This document shows positions 27,701 to 42,700 of a stretch of DNA of 64,000 nt, in pieces. The number at the start of each line of letters is the position of its first letter. Positions within the stretch are counted from its first letter, which is position 1. This stretch comes from Nectonema munidae (taxonomy: Eukaryota; Nematomorpha; Nectonematoida; Nectonematidae). The notes beneath the pieces were generated by a model, which saw only the letters and a program-made list of their open reading frames with translations, did not search any database and had not been told where the DNA came from. The position numbers and the translations under genes are program-made. The stretch is from NCBI GenBank assembly GCA_030549495.1, contig JAUIRK010001052.1, forward strand, positions 3,038,001 to 3,102,000, read 5' to 3'.

Positions 27701-30700
27701 CCAGCGTATATAGGTAGTCCTCGACTTACAACTGCACTCGGTTGTCAGATTCGTCGTAACTCGGGAATACCCGCTACTATATATAGTTACCTATACGTAC
27801 TTTAATTGTTTTGAAAGGAATTTTTCTCTCAAATAGTATTCATGCATTTGATGAATGAAGGAATTAGTAAACCAGTCTTCAAACAGTGCCTGGGTCATCC
27901 ATGCTTTACGATTACAACAAAGATGAATAAGTAATGTGTACTTGTTTGTATTCTTGACCGCCCGCGGATTTTCTGAGAGATAAATTAAGAAATGCGTCAG
28001 CTTAAACCTAGTGATATTCCCACCTAACACAAGAGTCTGCCTATCTTTGAAAGCTTTGAATCCCGGCATACTTTTAACTTCTTTATGATTGTAAGTGCGT
28101 GCTGGCATTCGTTTCCAAAACGATCCACATTAAAAATCTGTTCTGCTAGATACCTCTCATCCATAATTATTTTATCTAGACTGTCGATAAACTTACGAGC
28201 ATCTTCTTCATCGGCGCTTGCTGCCTCTCCAGTCACTCGTACATTGTGCAGTTGAAACCTTTTTGAACTTTTGAAAGATTCTTGAGTGTAATCTTCTTCA
28301 GCGCGTTCCTTCAAAGCCTGACTTCCAGCTTTCGTCTGAACCATAATTAGGCTTGACGGTGCCCGTTTTTGAATTTGATCTTCCATCCAAATGTGTCACA
28401 TTTTCTCCATTTCATGTGCAAGATAAGTAGACATGAAGAAAGCATACTGTATATATTGAATTAGTCTCAACACGTGATCGTAAAGTCGAGTAGTCGTAAG
28501 TTGAGGACTACCTGTACAAAAGTATGAGAAACAAATACTTTCATTGCTTGATGTTATCAAGATATTAAAGTTTTAGTATGCTTCTTCACAATTTTATCCT
28601 TTGTATAAAGAAAATTTATTACTAAAAAGTGAGTTATTACATAAGTAATACACAATTATAAACGAAGTTTTATTAAAAGCGAATTCGTTATAAAAGTTCT
28701 AATTCACATGTTTATTTTGTACAGGAGATTGGGAGTGGATAAATTGGTCCATATTATTGAAATGCTCATATTAAACCAGTTTACTGTACTTTATTCGTAT
28801 GTATCTTTGTTTAAAAAAGAAAAAACTTCCTTGAGTTTCACCTGTCTAGTTAAAGTACTATTTATAAAATTAACCTTTTCACCAAAAATTCTAATTTCCT
28901 TTTTACTTCTGCAATATGGAAAAATTTTGTTTAGTGCTTTCAATACGATTGACAATTCATGTAAACATCTTGAGCGCTTAGTAAGTTCTCCTCATCTGGC
29001 TTTATCAATGAAGAAGTTTCATGAACTGACAACCTTAGAAACGAAAGATAATTGTGATGGTATGAGCTATGGGAATGACACTGATCTTTTTAATGCGCCA
29101 AATCGCATATTATTCAAGTTTTTTAATTCTCTCATTCGTTATAAAGACAATAACTTGTGTAAGTTTTTTTCTTCTATATTTACCCCTAAACTTGTCAAGA
29201 ACGCAGGGCTGCACTTTTTTGAATTTTTTCAGGCTGATGGTCTTAGGGGGGGGGGGGGGGGGTTGGAAGTCTGAATTTTTTTCAATCATCCCAAAAATTC
29301 CTATTAATATATTCATTTTCAAGATGGCTTGACAACCCACTCTTGCACACTTTCGTACCCGCTTTCTTACTACTGGTAATTTCGCTACCATCACAATTTC
29401 TTATGCGAGATAACTTGTTCCAAAATATAAAAACTCAAATCAGCAATTCGGCTGTGGATAACATTATTTGATATCGGCCCTATTTTAAGCGTCCTTCTTG
29501 CTTCATTTCCTAGAATAGTTGTAGCCAATTCTAATGCGCATGTTTTGAAAATCTCTTCTGCAATAGTATGAGATTTCTTAGACTGACACTTTAAACGCCA
29601 CTTGGTATGAAGCCATGAGCAGTGGCTTGTCAACAGATACAAAACCTAATTTTGAAAGGGTTGTTTGAGAATCAAAAACAAGCTCTTTTAGCTTGCAAAG
29701 ATTTTTTGTCTTGCCCCTGCTATTTCGATTGTCGAAGTGTTCTCGCATCTTAGATGGCTTCAAATTTGCGTTGTGGAAAACAGTTTCACATAGGATGCAC
29801 TGAAACTTTGGCAAATCCTCATTTTTTAGCGTTCCAAGTGAAGCGAAATCAACGTTGTCATCATTTCATTTTCTTTGATATCATGAATGGTCATGCAGGG
29901 GCAACAAATATTGACTTATAAATCCTTTAAAAATTGACATAACAACTTATAAAAATGAATTTATTGGTAAAAAAATTTACTCTAAAATCATTTTCACCAA
30001 TTTATTTTGAATAAGAATGATAGTTTGAAATAAAGAGACTAAAATATAAATAATACTAATTACAAAAGAAAAACATTCAATCTAAGCTTGAATAGAGTAA
30101 GTGATATTAATAGAAATCAAATTGCGAAAACCTTTTTTGTAAGTGATATTAATAGAAATCAAATTGCGAAAACCTTCTTACCCGAAAATGATTAGAAAAC
30201 AAAGTTAGAGCAATAAGTTGTTTGGGTAATTTCAAAGAAGTCTTTTTGTAAATAATCCATTGCAAAAGAAAACAAAAAAGATGCAGGAATAGATCAATTT
30301 CCTGTCATTAATACGGTCGCTTTTAGCAACCCAAGGTCTTCAAACTTTAAGGTTGATGTAAAATGTTTATAAAAAATTATGATAAAGTGTAAGAGGGTGG
30401 TGCAAGTGTAAGATAGTGCAAGTGAACGACTACCGTGCGAGTACCCATGGCTGGGATCCCCTGCTACAAAAGTTTTATCGTACATTTAGTGATTTCAATT
30501 TGATGTCTATTCTTTCTACTCAATAGGACACAATGGAATATATGCTTCGTATGAGTATGACAATGCATGATTTTTTATATCTCAGAAGTTTTCCATGAAG
30601 GGAGGGGGGCATGCCTGCGTACCACAAAACCTAAATTCAAAAAAACTGATAAAAATCCATATTCCAAAAACTTGGAATCCCCATTACCTACATAAAGAAC

Positions 30701-33700
30701 TCGCCACACATTTTGGAACTGTTTGAAAGCTTTTTAAAAGGTTTGAAATCTATAACACATATGAAACCTATATGAGGGGTTGGAAACAAAAATTGGAGTG
30801 TTTGTCTTTATTTGCATAATCATTTTCCTTCAAAACTGTGTCTTTTGGGTATATTTTAATTTGTGTTGTAAAAAGATTGAATTCATTTATATATGTATTT
30901 TAGGGGGTTATATTTGTTGAATGGAGTTAATGTTTATTAAGATAATTATAATATTTGAAAGATTCTTTATTATTAGTTGTTTGGACCTATCCTCAGGGTA
31001 TAAAATATAGTTATTTTTATAATTTATATCGCCTATTTTAATTCACTAATGAAACATTTTTTCTCTATTTAATTTTAGGTATGACTTATTTAAATCGCTA
31101 TTATGACGCTTTTACTTTGGAAAAGGAAAGGCATTTCATGGCTTGGGAGTCTTTGGCTCCAAATTGGAAAAAGGAGCTGGATTATCTTGAGATGTTCACT
31201 TTTAAAGAGAATTTGTGCCATGCTAACGTTAATATAGCTCATTTCCTATACAAGTATCATTTTACTATCCAGTGGTTTTATACTACTTTTTATATTAATT
31301 TTAAATCAGGAAGATAGAGTATATATATCTGTATGGGTAGAACAAACTCGTAAGTCTTGGCGGACAATTGTTCTAGGAGAAAATATCTCTGATTACAAAT
31401 TGCAACGGCCTTGTGGTTTAAGCTCAAGAAAGAGTAAAGGATAAAGGTTTCCAATCCTGAAAACAAAATGGTTCCCGCCAGGAAAGGCATTCGGCCATAA
31501 AACCTTAGCTCTATTTACTAAATATGCAATGATCCAACAAACAAAGAGCGGGGTATTTTGGAAAACTTGCAAGAGAAGGGAGAAAGACTGGTGATTTGCT
31601 ACGTGGAATGTGGGATCGATGACTGGTAAGGGTCTAGAGTTGATAGAAGAAATGGTGAAAAGAAACATTGAAGTGATGTGTGAACAGGAAGCCAGATGGG
31701 GAGGCAACGCTGCTAAGGAAATAGGTGAAGGGTTTAAAATTTTTTACAGTGGAAAGTCAAACAAAAAAAATGGAGTAGGAATCATAATCTCATTTAAATG
31801 GAAAAATAAAGTAATTGAAGTGAAAAGAGAGGGGATCGACTGATTCGAATCAAGCTGGCGGGAGAAGATGAGCTGATAACCATCATATCAGCATATGCAC
31901 CGTAGAATGGATGCAAAGAAGAGGAAAAAGAGAAATTCATGGCTAATTTAGAAGAAATGATTGAAGAAGTGAAAGAAAATGAAAAGCTGTTAATTGGAGG
32001 TGAGTTAAATTGACACTTGGGATAACATTGTGATGGTTTCAACGAAATTCACGGAGGACATGGGTATGGAAAAAGAAATGAACTATTAGTTTGCAACACA
32101 AAATATAGGAAAAAAACTCGAACATCTGATTACCTATAAAAGTGGTGGTAAGAAAAATCAAATAGATTTTATCTTCATAATGCAAAAAGATGCAAAATAT
32201 TTAAAGGATTGCAAGGCTATTCCTGGAAGTGAAATTGTCACCCAACACAAATTGGTTGTCCTTGACTGGTATAAAAACAAAGTATATACGCAAAATATTC
32301 GAAAAAATGAGAAACTGAAAATTTGGAAATTGACGGAAAGTGGAACAAGGTGTGAAGCCATAAAAGAGATGGGTGTACAATGGAAGAAGTGTGAGCATGT
32401 AGAAGAAATGTGGGGAAAGATGAAGAAGAATTTAATATCAGTGAGGGAAAGAGTCTTGGGACACAACAAATCTGGAGGAATAAAGCAAAAAGAGACATGG
32501 TGGTGGAACGAAAGTGTGAGAAGGGTTTTGAAAGAGAGAAAAATGGATTTTAAAAAGTGGCAAAAAACGAACTTGAAAGAAGACAAGGAATTGTATGTAA
32601 CAAAAAAGAAGGAAGCCAAAAGTTGCATTGCGGTTGCTAAAAATCAAGGGATACAAAAACTATGAGGATTTAAGAACGAAGAAAGGAGAAAATCAGATAT
32701 ACAGAATTTCAAAGCAAGACAGAAAGGAAGGGAGGAGACTGCAAACGTCAATATTATCAAAGATAAAGAAGGAAAGATTATCTTTGACACTGAAGAAATT
32801 AAGAACAGGTGGGCATAATATTTTGTAGAACTTTTAAATATGGGAAATAAAAAGGAAGAATTGGAGAAGCTTTGAAGGTTGAAGGACCAGAAAAGATGAT
32901 AGATGAAGATGAAGTATTCCAGCATATCAGGAAGATGAAGAATTATAAAGCAACTGGACTTAGTAAGATTAGCATTGATATGATTAAAGCAGGAGGACAT
33001 GAAACGATAACATGGATGGTAGACCTACTAAAAAGAGTTTGGATTTAAGAAAAAATACCTGAAGACTGGAAGAAAAGCGTACTAGTACCTCCTGAAAAAA
33101 AGATCATGTTTTAAAATGTGGTAGCTATCGTGGTGTGAAGTTAATGGAGCACGGACTGAAAATACTAGAAAGAATTTTGGACAAGCGAATTCGGTCAGTG
33201 ATACAGATAAACCCAAAACAGTTTGGATTTATGTCTGGAAAGAGTGCAATAGACGCGATTTTTATCACAAGACAACTAATAGAAAAGAAAATTGAATGAA
33301 ATACATCTTGTGGATTTGTAGATCTGGAAAAAGCATATGATACTATTCATAGGGAAGTAGTCTATTGGTGCTTGCGTAAAAAGGGAATGTCCGAAAAACT
33401 TGTGAGATTGGTGCAAGAAATAAAAAAAATCCAAATACATCGATTAAAACGGCAGAAGGTATTTCAAGAGAATTTGAAGTAAAAATAGATCCGCATCAAG
33501 GCTCGGCATTGAGTCCATTATTGTTTACTTTGGTTGTTGATGAACTATCGAATCATTTAAAAAAGGAAGACTTATGGGAACTTACGACATAGAGATACTT
33601 ATAAAATAAATATAATTATAAATGGCAAGATATTCATTTTATATATAATTATAAAATGGCAAGAGAGTTTGAAGAAATATGGGCTGAAGATGAATTCTGA

Positions 33701-36700
33701 AAAGACGGAGATCATGATATGTTACAAAAATGAGGATATTCAAGTGCAATTAGAAGATCGACACGGGAATAAGCTGAAACAGGGGAAAAATTTTAAATAC
33801 TTGGGAACCCAAATTATGGATAATTAAAGCTGTGAAAGGGATGTCAAAGCAAGAGTCAATGTCAGCTGGTTAAAATGGAAAGAACGTTAAAGCGATCATC
33901 AGTGAAAAAAATGACGACTAATTAATGACGACTGAAATGAAAATGCTTAGAAGGATGATGGGGGTAACTCTAAGAGACAAAAAAAGAAATGACGAAATTA
34001 GAAGAAAGACGGGAGTTGAGATAAGTGTGCTGGCTGTAGCACAACGTTGTAATCTACGGTGGTACGGGCATATTTTAAGGAAGAAGAAAGACGATGTCGT
34101 GCACCAAGCTATGGAAAAGAAAGTGAGTGGAAAAAGAAGCAGAGAGAGACAGCGAAAAAGATGGAGGGGTGGGCTGAATGAGCGACTATCTTGGACTCCA
34201 AGAAGAACGTCGTAATGGACAGAGACAAGTTAAGACAGCGGATCTCAGCCACTGACCCCCAACTTGAGGATAAGGTTTAGGCAAAGAAGAAGAAGAAGTG
34301 TATACAGTGATAGCCAAAACATTTTATTTTGAGGTCCCAAGTTCATAAAACTATATCTTCTTTCACCTTTTGATACAAATGTTGCTCACCAATTCTGTAC
34401 CTGCTTGCGTTAATTCCTCTCTATCCTCAGTTTTGTCTTTTGCTCTTTTGAATACTATCTAATTTCCTATATTACACATTATGAGGTAAAAACATAATAT
34501 ACTAGCACCATGCAGATTAAACTTAAATATTTGGTTGGTTATGAGATAGGTAACGTAGTCACCAAATTTTATTAAAAAAAGTTTTACACTTGTAATCAAC
34601 AAAATTTAAAGTATAGAGGGCATCTTCGTATTCTTTATCTGGAAGTGAAGATAATCCTCTATAAAATGTAAATATTTTTTTAATTAGAACACTTTAATAC
34701 AATTAAAAAATGATGGATGATTTTTACCTTCCTATGGTATTTTGGTAGGTGTTTAGTCTGCTCACAAGTTTAATAACACTACAAAAATCGCATTAACTTT
34801 AACATGCTTTGCATAAGCATAATCTTCGTTTTTCATCAGTACTTCTTGATGTTCTAACTACTGTTATTTTCGCAGATTACGCTATTTTTCGAATAAGAAA
34901 TGAGATAAGCACATACATTTTATGAGTCAGTAGACGCACATTTCTGTGCGTGTATCAATCTTCTCATCAGAGTAAACTTTTGCCTCATGCTTTACTTAAC
35001 TATTCTATAAACTCCCTTTTTTAATCCACATAAAGCTGAGGGAGCGATGTCTTTCATGTCTTCTTTAACCTAAATTAGAATTCTTTTCAAATTTCAATGC
35101 ATCACAAAACGTAAGTATAAATAAAGACTGTAAAGTGGAATTCAGTTATGTTCTTACTTTTAAGATTTTCTGGGCGGGAGAAGTTTTGCCATATTTAAAA
35201 CTAAATGAAAATATGTCGCTAATAGTAATATAGTGTCATGGTGGGCTAACTCTGTCTATGGTCATATAAAATGATCTTTTAGGGCCACAGGTCTAAAAAG
35301 TTTGAAAAGCAGTCAGAACAAGAAAAAATCCGTTTCATATTTCAGTATATGATTGAGATATGATCTTTTTAATCGTTTGCCATCTTATCATTGCTATGAA
35401 TTTGTTTGCCATTTTCTTTACTCCCTTAGAATTGGGTGTTTTGAAGAAGCTTCCAACTTTGCGATCGAAGCGCGTTACATTGCTCAATGCATGGAGGATA
35501 AAACACTTCTGCATTACACGTCTACCTTTTTATCAAGAATAGCCTTGTGCAAACAAGAGTCTTCTTCAAACTTAAACCTGGATGTGTTTCACTCAGATCG
35601 TTTGGATTGCGAAAGCGACTTGTTATTTTTTGTCAAAGCTTTCATCACTTTTGATTACTTTTCTTGTGCAGAAATCTTCAAAGCACTTCTAGCGTATGCT
35701 CTCTTCTAATAAATACTATTAACCTTCTTTCAACAAATCTACGAATCTCACTAGTTTATGCTTCTTTTCTTTTGTTCACAGAGTGAGTAAACCTTCTATC
35801 CATGTTTTTTGATTTAAAATTAAGGTTATATTTGTAAAAATGGTAGGATATTTCAATATGCTAGAGTTATATCACTTGACTATTAAAAATCTCCTTCAAA
35901 TATCCGACTCCCGCTCCACCTCCTCTGGAATTTATTTTGCCCCCCCCCCCCCCTAAAAAACTCCATTGAGATATTTAAATGTATAGATTTTCTTATAGTG
36001 CAGGCCCCTTAGAATCGGATCTCTCCGTGTGTGCTTTGAGTCTGGAGACGGGCTGGGTTCTGTCTTCCCTTGTCTCTTTTCAACGAGGCTGCTAATAGTA
36101 TGCATATTTTATTTAAGTTACACAAAAGAAACTATTTGATTATAAAAGGAAATTTTGAAAACATTTTCTTTATTAAAAGTCCATTTTTCTTACTCGTTTG
36201 TAATAGATTTTATCATATAAATATAAGTAACCCTTCTTAGATACACGCCCCTCTGGAATGCGACTTCTTCCGAGATCAAACTTTATTTTTGTGCGTCGAC
36301 AATGCTTTCATTAACTTTATTACTTCTATTGAACGGCCCATCTGAAATGTGACATGCAACATTATTTTTGCTTTGTTTTATTAACGTTACCTCTTTAAAT
36401 GCTGCTTGAGGGGACGCCGCACCACCTATCCCTCCTTTTACTAACAAATTTATTGTACAGAATTAGGTAAAATATCCTCCATTACTATATAGAAGACACA
36501 CACACACTCACTCATACACATACACACAACATATCTGTATGCTACATTTTGACATGTGTATGTAACGCTAATTTTTTTAATCCTTGTTATTGATTGCTGC
36601 ACAACCTCTATCATTTTGCTTTATTTCTGTATAAAAAATTTGGTATTATATTTTCAAGTTTTTATATTCTGTAAGTTATTTCTCTATAAATGTTACTATG

Positions 36701-39700
36701 GTTAACTATCACTGACTTGATCTCTCTGAAAACCGAAAGGAAGTAGATTATCTTACTCCCAGTTGACAGATAAAACATATTTAATTAGTTATTACAATTG
36801 ATTATATATTTTTCTAAAATAATTCAATAATGCCTATATATTTTCTAAACTAAAATACATGTCAAACTATTTATTGCGATATTAGTGATAGTTTTTCTGT
36901 ATGATCTAAAAAAATGAAAGATAGGTATTTAAAAAATAATTTTAATATTTGATATGATTTTGATGATCAAAATTTTTTAATGATTAAACTTTTTAAAATT
37001 CTTTTGTTGGTTTTTTAAGGGAAACCTAAGGGGAGGGATGCACGTATAACTTTTAACGATATTCAAATAAAAATTTTTATATAATTAAAATTATAAAAAT
37101 TCCTTTGAAAATCGGTACCAAATTAGGGAGCATTTATATAATTAAAAATCCAAAATTAGGGGGCATTTTTATCTACAACCAAATATTCGCTCTCAATGTT
37201 CCCACCACAGACTCATTTTATATTTGGGTGCATTTGGTATTATGAAATTGGACACGAAAAGCGTTTGTCAGATAGTTTGGGCACTCCATTATTGAAAGAT
37301 TGCCGACCCCTCGCCTACAACATTACTTCTTTTTCTCATATTGGCTGGTGCTCTTCAGCTAAAATTGGGTAGCATATCTAAAAACGTAGTCAATTTTCAG
37401 TTACCTTAATTTAAGTTTTTAACTGGTAAGTTCTTTTCCTATTTTTTTTTCAAAACTTTTTTTATGTAAGTATATTATGTCTCATGAAAAAAAGAAAACC
37501 AGTGAATCTTTACCATTCGTGAAAAATTACAAGTCTGAAAAACATGAAAAAATATGAAATGGTAAATTTTAATAATATTTTATCAAAAAAATTGTTTCTA
37601 AATTTTTAACTTATCTATAGCAGTAAATCTCTCTCTTGAAAACATCAGTCATAACTTTGCTAACGAATTTCCTGTATCACCCAATTTACAAAATACACGA
37701 TGAATTTTCAAACCTCGGGTGTGTCGAAGTTTTTTGTGTATCAATTTATCATGCTTTGAATTAAGTATACATAAAATGACTTTTTAAGGAAATTACTTTT
37801 TAAATTTTGCCTAACCCCTATCTCAAATATGACTTTATTACAAAAATGGCAGAAAGTTACTAGTAGTAGAAGCTTACTGTGTTTATAAACGCTAGCCGTG
37901 ATACCCGTGCTCCCCTTTATTGCTCAACTTCTTTAGACTGAAACAGAATAGATCAACGTTGAAAGAGGCAAACATGGATGTGCATATTGAAAAAAGTTCT
38001 CATAAAAATTTGTGCAATGAAGCAGCATTTTTCTATCTCATTGGCTACGACTCCTTGGGCCATGCAATAAATCACCAGGTTCTTCATTACGCTGGCACTT
38101 ATTTGCATCTGGATGAAGATTCACTGGCATCCTGCATTTGCAATATAGCTAATTTTCTAGCTCAAAATGTAAACTTTTTCAAATGTCAATGGGTCTTACA
38201 TACGGTTCTGGGTAATTTGACTCCCTCACAATTTCACTCCCAATATTGAAAAGTTTCAAAACACAAATTATTATAATTAGAAAATGTTCAAAAATTTAGA
38301 AAATCTATGAATATTTAGTGTTTTTTGAAAAATTATTTTTCTTTTGTTTGAAAAAAAATTAAAACTTTCCAATTTTCTTAGTGCCCCAAATAAAAAGCGT
38401 TTCATCCAACCAGTGATTTTTTGATTTTATGTGTTTTATCACATTTGTGGTTCAAATTATGATTAATGAGAAAAAATTGAGTTATTTTATCACAAGTTCA
38501 TTGAATATAATATAAATGAAAGAATAAACTGAAATTATTCAAATTTGTGTTCAAGTATAAACTCTTGTTATTCTGGTTTTCATACTTTTTCGTTAAATTC
38601 TTTTCTCTATTGTGTTTCAGTAAAAACTTTATGTTCTTAAGACTTTAGTTCCAGTTTTATTTATTTTTTGTAACTAAAATAAAAGCTTTGCATAAAGTAG
38701 ATACTTCATTTAAAAACATAAATATTAACACTTTAACTAAGTTGACCCACGTAAATTAACTTATGGTAGTTTAAATCTCGGCGAATTAATGTTGATAGTT
38801 CTATGTTTATATTTGAAAGATAAATATCTCTAAAATTATGAAGTAACAACAATACAAACATTTGGCTACCGTTCCATTATTTTATCTAATATTTTAATTT
38901 CTTGTTGTTTAAGCATTCGGGTGTATATGCAATTTTATAAATCCCATAATGACACTATTTTTATTTTTAACAAAATGGTGAGCTGAATTTGGATACTCAT
39001 TGAATAGTCAAAAACATCGGCAGAGGGAAAAACTTCAACGAAAAACATTTATAATATAATGAAAAACTTGCTAGTTTTTTATTTGATATAAAATGACGAA
39101 ATTAGACATACAATTTTAAATTTTGAAATGTTAAAATATTTATTGGTTAAATTCAGATAACTAAATGTTTAGAAGTGATGCAAGTTATGAGCAATTGTTT
39201 TTTATTTTTGGCGCTATATCTTTCTATGATCATCTGTATGCGTTTGTTCATTTCTTTATACTTTTTCTTTGTGCTGTGGGTATCGCCTTTTTAAGTTGAG
39301 CCAATTGCTCTTCTTTTGGATGTGAGCAACTTATAGAACTTTGTAGTGCGTTGTAATGAATTGACTGCCTGGGAACAATATATAATGTAAGATTTGACGC
39401 CTAGTGTAGAACCTGAGAAGTGAAGAAGTACTTCACGAAAATGATGAGTCGCATATTTAATAAAAATTCAGTGATTGGATGAAAGGTTCTTTATTTAGGG
39501 CACTAAGAAAATTGGAAAGTTTTGATTATTTTTTCAAACAGAAGAAAAATAAAATTTTTCAAAAAAAGCAAATATTCTTAGCTTTCCTAAATTTTTGAAC
39601 CTTTTCTAATTATAATTTGTGTTTTGAAACTTTTTGATTTTGTGAGTGAAACTACTGCGAGTCAAATTACCGGTCCCCCTTACATACTATGATCTCGATG

Positions 39701-42700
39701 CTTCTGTGTCAGGCGTCTATTAAAATACAAATAAATAAGAAATTTTGTTTCCAGTACCTACTATTGCGCTAACACTAAACCCAACATCAACACTAACTCC
39801 AATGCTATCACTAATGTAAATTCTATGCAAATTGAGGATTAAATCTGAATAGTTAGAAGCAGCGGTTGAGTGACATTTATCAGCAAGTTTTATCAATTGA
39901 TTTACGCCTTTGACCCAAGATGATGTTGAATTTATACAACTCTTTAATTTCAAAGAACTTCTTCAATGCCACCATGACATGGACTAATAAATTAAAACTC
40001 GATAAATGAAGAAAATAAATTGATAAAAAGTGCTGATAATTGTGTAGAAATCATAAGTTAATTTTACCACTTTCAAGTTTGCTATTCGCATTTTCAAGAT
40101 AAAAAAGTTTAGTTAGATTTAAATATTGGAATTAGTTATAATTTGGATGTTACTTCGCAACTTAATAAGTATCACCTTTTTATTTTCAAAAAGATCACGC
40201 TAATTAATTCTAATAATAATTTTTAATATAATTGAAATTTTTCGCATCTTTCTACCACATGGTGTTTTAGTTATTAAATTCTTTTTATAAACCAAGTCTG
40301 ACAAAGTATTGTATTTGGGATTTTTTTTATACAGTTGCATACAACAACACACTATTTCTATTTTTGAAGTGTCACCATGAAGTTGCTAATCAAATATTGC
40401 AAACTACTTCGAATAAGTTTAGTGAAACGCAGGGTCCATACCTGCATTCATGCGTCACCTTCAAAATGCTGGAAGTTAAGGCGAAACTTGCTCTCAACCA
40501 CGGCGACTTGACAAGCGCGCGCAAACTAATTATGTCTCTGACTGTTTTCGATTCCATTCAAGGAAAGTACTGGTATGCCAACTCTTCTTCATTCTTTTTC
40601 AAGGGTATTTGCAGTTGAAAGCTGCGCTGAGAGCCTTCTTATCGGATCAGGCACGGTTATTTGAATTATACATTTCATTTCATAGCGAGTATAGGGAGAT
40701 GATGAAGTTTTCCGTGTAGCCTTTTGCACTGAATTTTTAGAGATAGGAATATAATATGGGATGAATATATTGTGAGAATGGATGGGATGATGAATGACCT
40801 GAACATAGCGAAATCATGTTGGCAATGATGAATAAACAAATTAAACACCTTTGATGAGTTGTAATACGTTTTTTGAACTAGAGAATTACGTTTCATAGCA
40901 AGTATAGGGAGATGATGAAGTTTACCGTGTATATAGGCATTTTGCACTGAATTTTTAGAGATGGGAATATAATATGGGGTGATTATGAAATAATCTATCA
41001 GCTTGCCACGAGATCACTTCTAACATTTGTAAGCATCGTAAACATTTTGTAATTTGAAATTGTCATGACTTTTGCTATATTGCGAATTTTTCTTAAACTC
41101 ACATTTAGAATCTTCTAAAATTCAGTATGAGTATTATTCCAATAGTGTTATATAGGTTATATCATATATGAATGTATTCTCAACGTGGGTTGTTTTAGCG
41201 CGACCAGTAGAGTTGGTTTCCCCAAAATTGTTATGAAAGATATGCAGCATGTTTCACTAATTTTAAATATATGGTTAAGGAGTATCACAGTTGTAGTTTT
41301 TGACTACTAATTCAAATTATCATATATTTTGTCATAGGAAATATTGTTTTTGTAAATGAACCCAGAGAAAGGTCTCTAATAGATTCTTGCATCGGTAAAT
41401 TTTTTCTACTTGTATCTGCAAAACACGCACCCGCATCCGCCCACAAAAGATTGGGGTTTTGCAAACGGTTTACCCGCACATACTCGAAGAGTTTTAAAAG
41501 TACTTGAACCTGAAAATACTAGTATGAAAAACTATCCATGTTACGCATAAATTTAAAAACAAGAAACCTCACAATTACCTTTCCAAGTTTATTTATTAGT
41601 GTTAAGTCTTTTCATTTCACTATTTCAAAGCATCATCAACGGAAGAAGCTTCAAATGTCCCATTTTAGTATCTTTACTATTTTTATATTTTAAAAAATGT
41701 GCTCTTCCTCATTCAATACTTTCACACTTTTGTGCCTAGGATTCGGAAAAACAGCATCTTTTGGAATAATATGAGGTTTATATATTTTCTAAAAACAAAA
41801 AAAATATTTTTGATACAAATGTGTACAATCATTAACTGAAACCTGGGGTGCCATAAGCAAGCTAGATTATGCATTATTTCTGACGCATCCCGCAGTAACC
41901 AACATCGTATTGTCTCCTTTACTAATACTGGGAGTGGATTCAATGGTTAATGAATTCTCTTCATTTATCACCCGCACTAGGTATACTTGGCCTCCCACAT
42001 TTTTGCGTGCCTGCATACCTGCGCTCTAATACCGGCCCCATGCAGGACCCTAGTGTCTAGCACGGATGGCGGCATAAAGTGTGCAGCTTGCCTACTTTTT
42101 TTTTGCACTATAATCAAATCACTTTTCAAATTTTACTCATTGTTTGAGACACAATTCTAAAAAACTTTATTGCACCATACATACTTTCAACCTTTTTAAT
42201 CGTGTATAATTCATTTTTAGGCTTGGCTTATTACTTCTAGCAGAATGTGACTATGATAGTGCTTATGACACCTTTCAAGATGTCATTGAAGACTGTCAAA
42301 ATAATCCTTCCCAAAATCCTTCCTTGAACCTTTTGATTGCAAAGTGAGTAAAATTTTTCATTCATTATTTGAGATTTCGAAAAATCTACATTTAAAAGGT
42401 GTTGTAACATCTTAAAAAATATTCACTAAATCTATAAAAGCTTTCTGACATTATCAGCCCCGTCGCTGCACTCCACGTTTAGGGGGCGATAAAACTTGTT
42501 TTAATTGGGCTGTGATTATAAGAAAGTGAATACCTTTGTATATTTCAAGGGAGTTTCAAGAGGCGTTTTCTCGGTGGTGGCAAAGCTTTCCCCTTCCTCT
42601 TTTCCCTCTAAATTGTATATTTTTATGCATTTCATTCGTAAAGCTGATTCCATTTTTATAAATTTGATACGTGTAATGTTTCGTTAATTGTTATTTAGAT

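Noticed and set aside
28797-28934. Reading ANAPC5 exons 4 and 5 as one exon
   Set aside because: Phase permits it, but the strong GTATGT donor, TTTAG acceptor and intron-like translation favour splicing.
29069-29394. Gly-run and Pro-run ORFs on both strands
   Set aside because: Created by the poly-G tract just past ANAPC5 exon 5.
32158-33000. Several minus-strand ORFs up to 156 codons
   Set aside because: Antisense of the RTE LINE; rich in Ser, Phe and Leu as expected from complementing Lys- and Glu-rich coding sequence.
38169-38218. Extending ANAPC5 exon 8 to a donor near 38215
   Set aside because: That would place the end inside the transposon and break the gapless alignment with exon 9.
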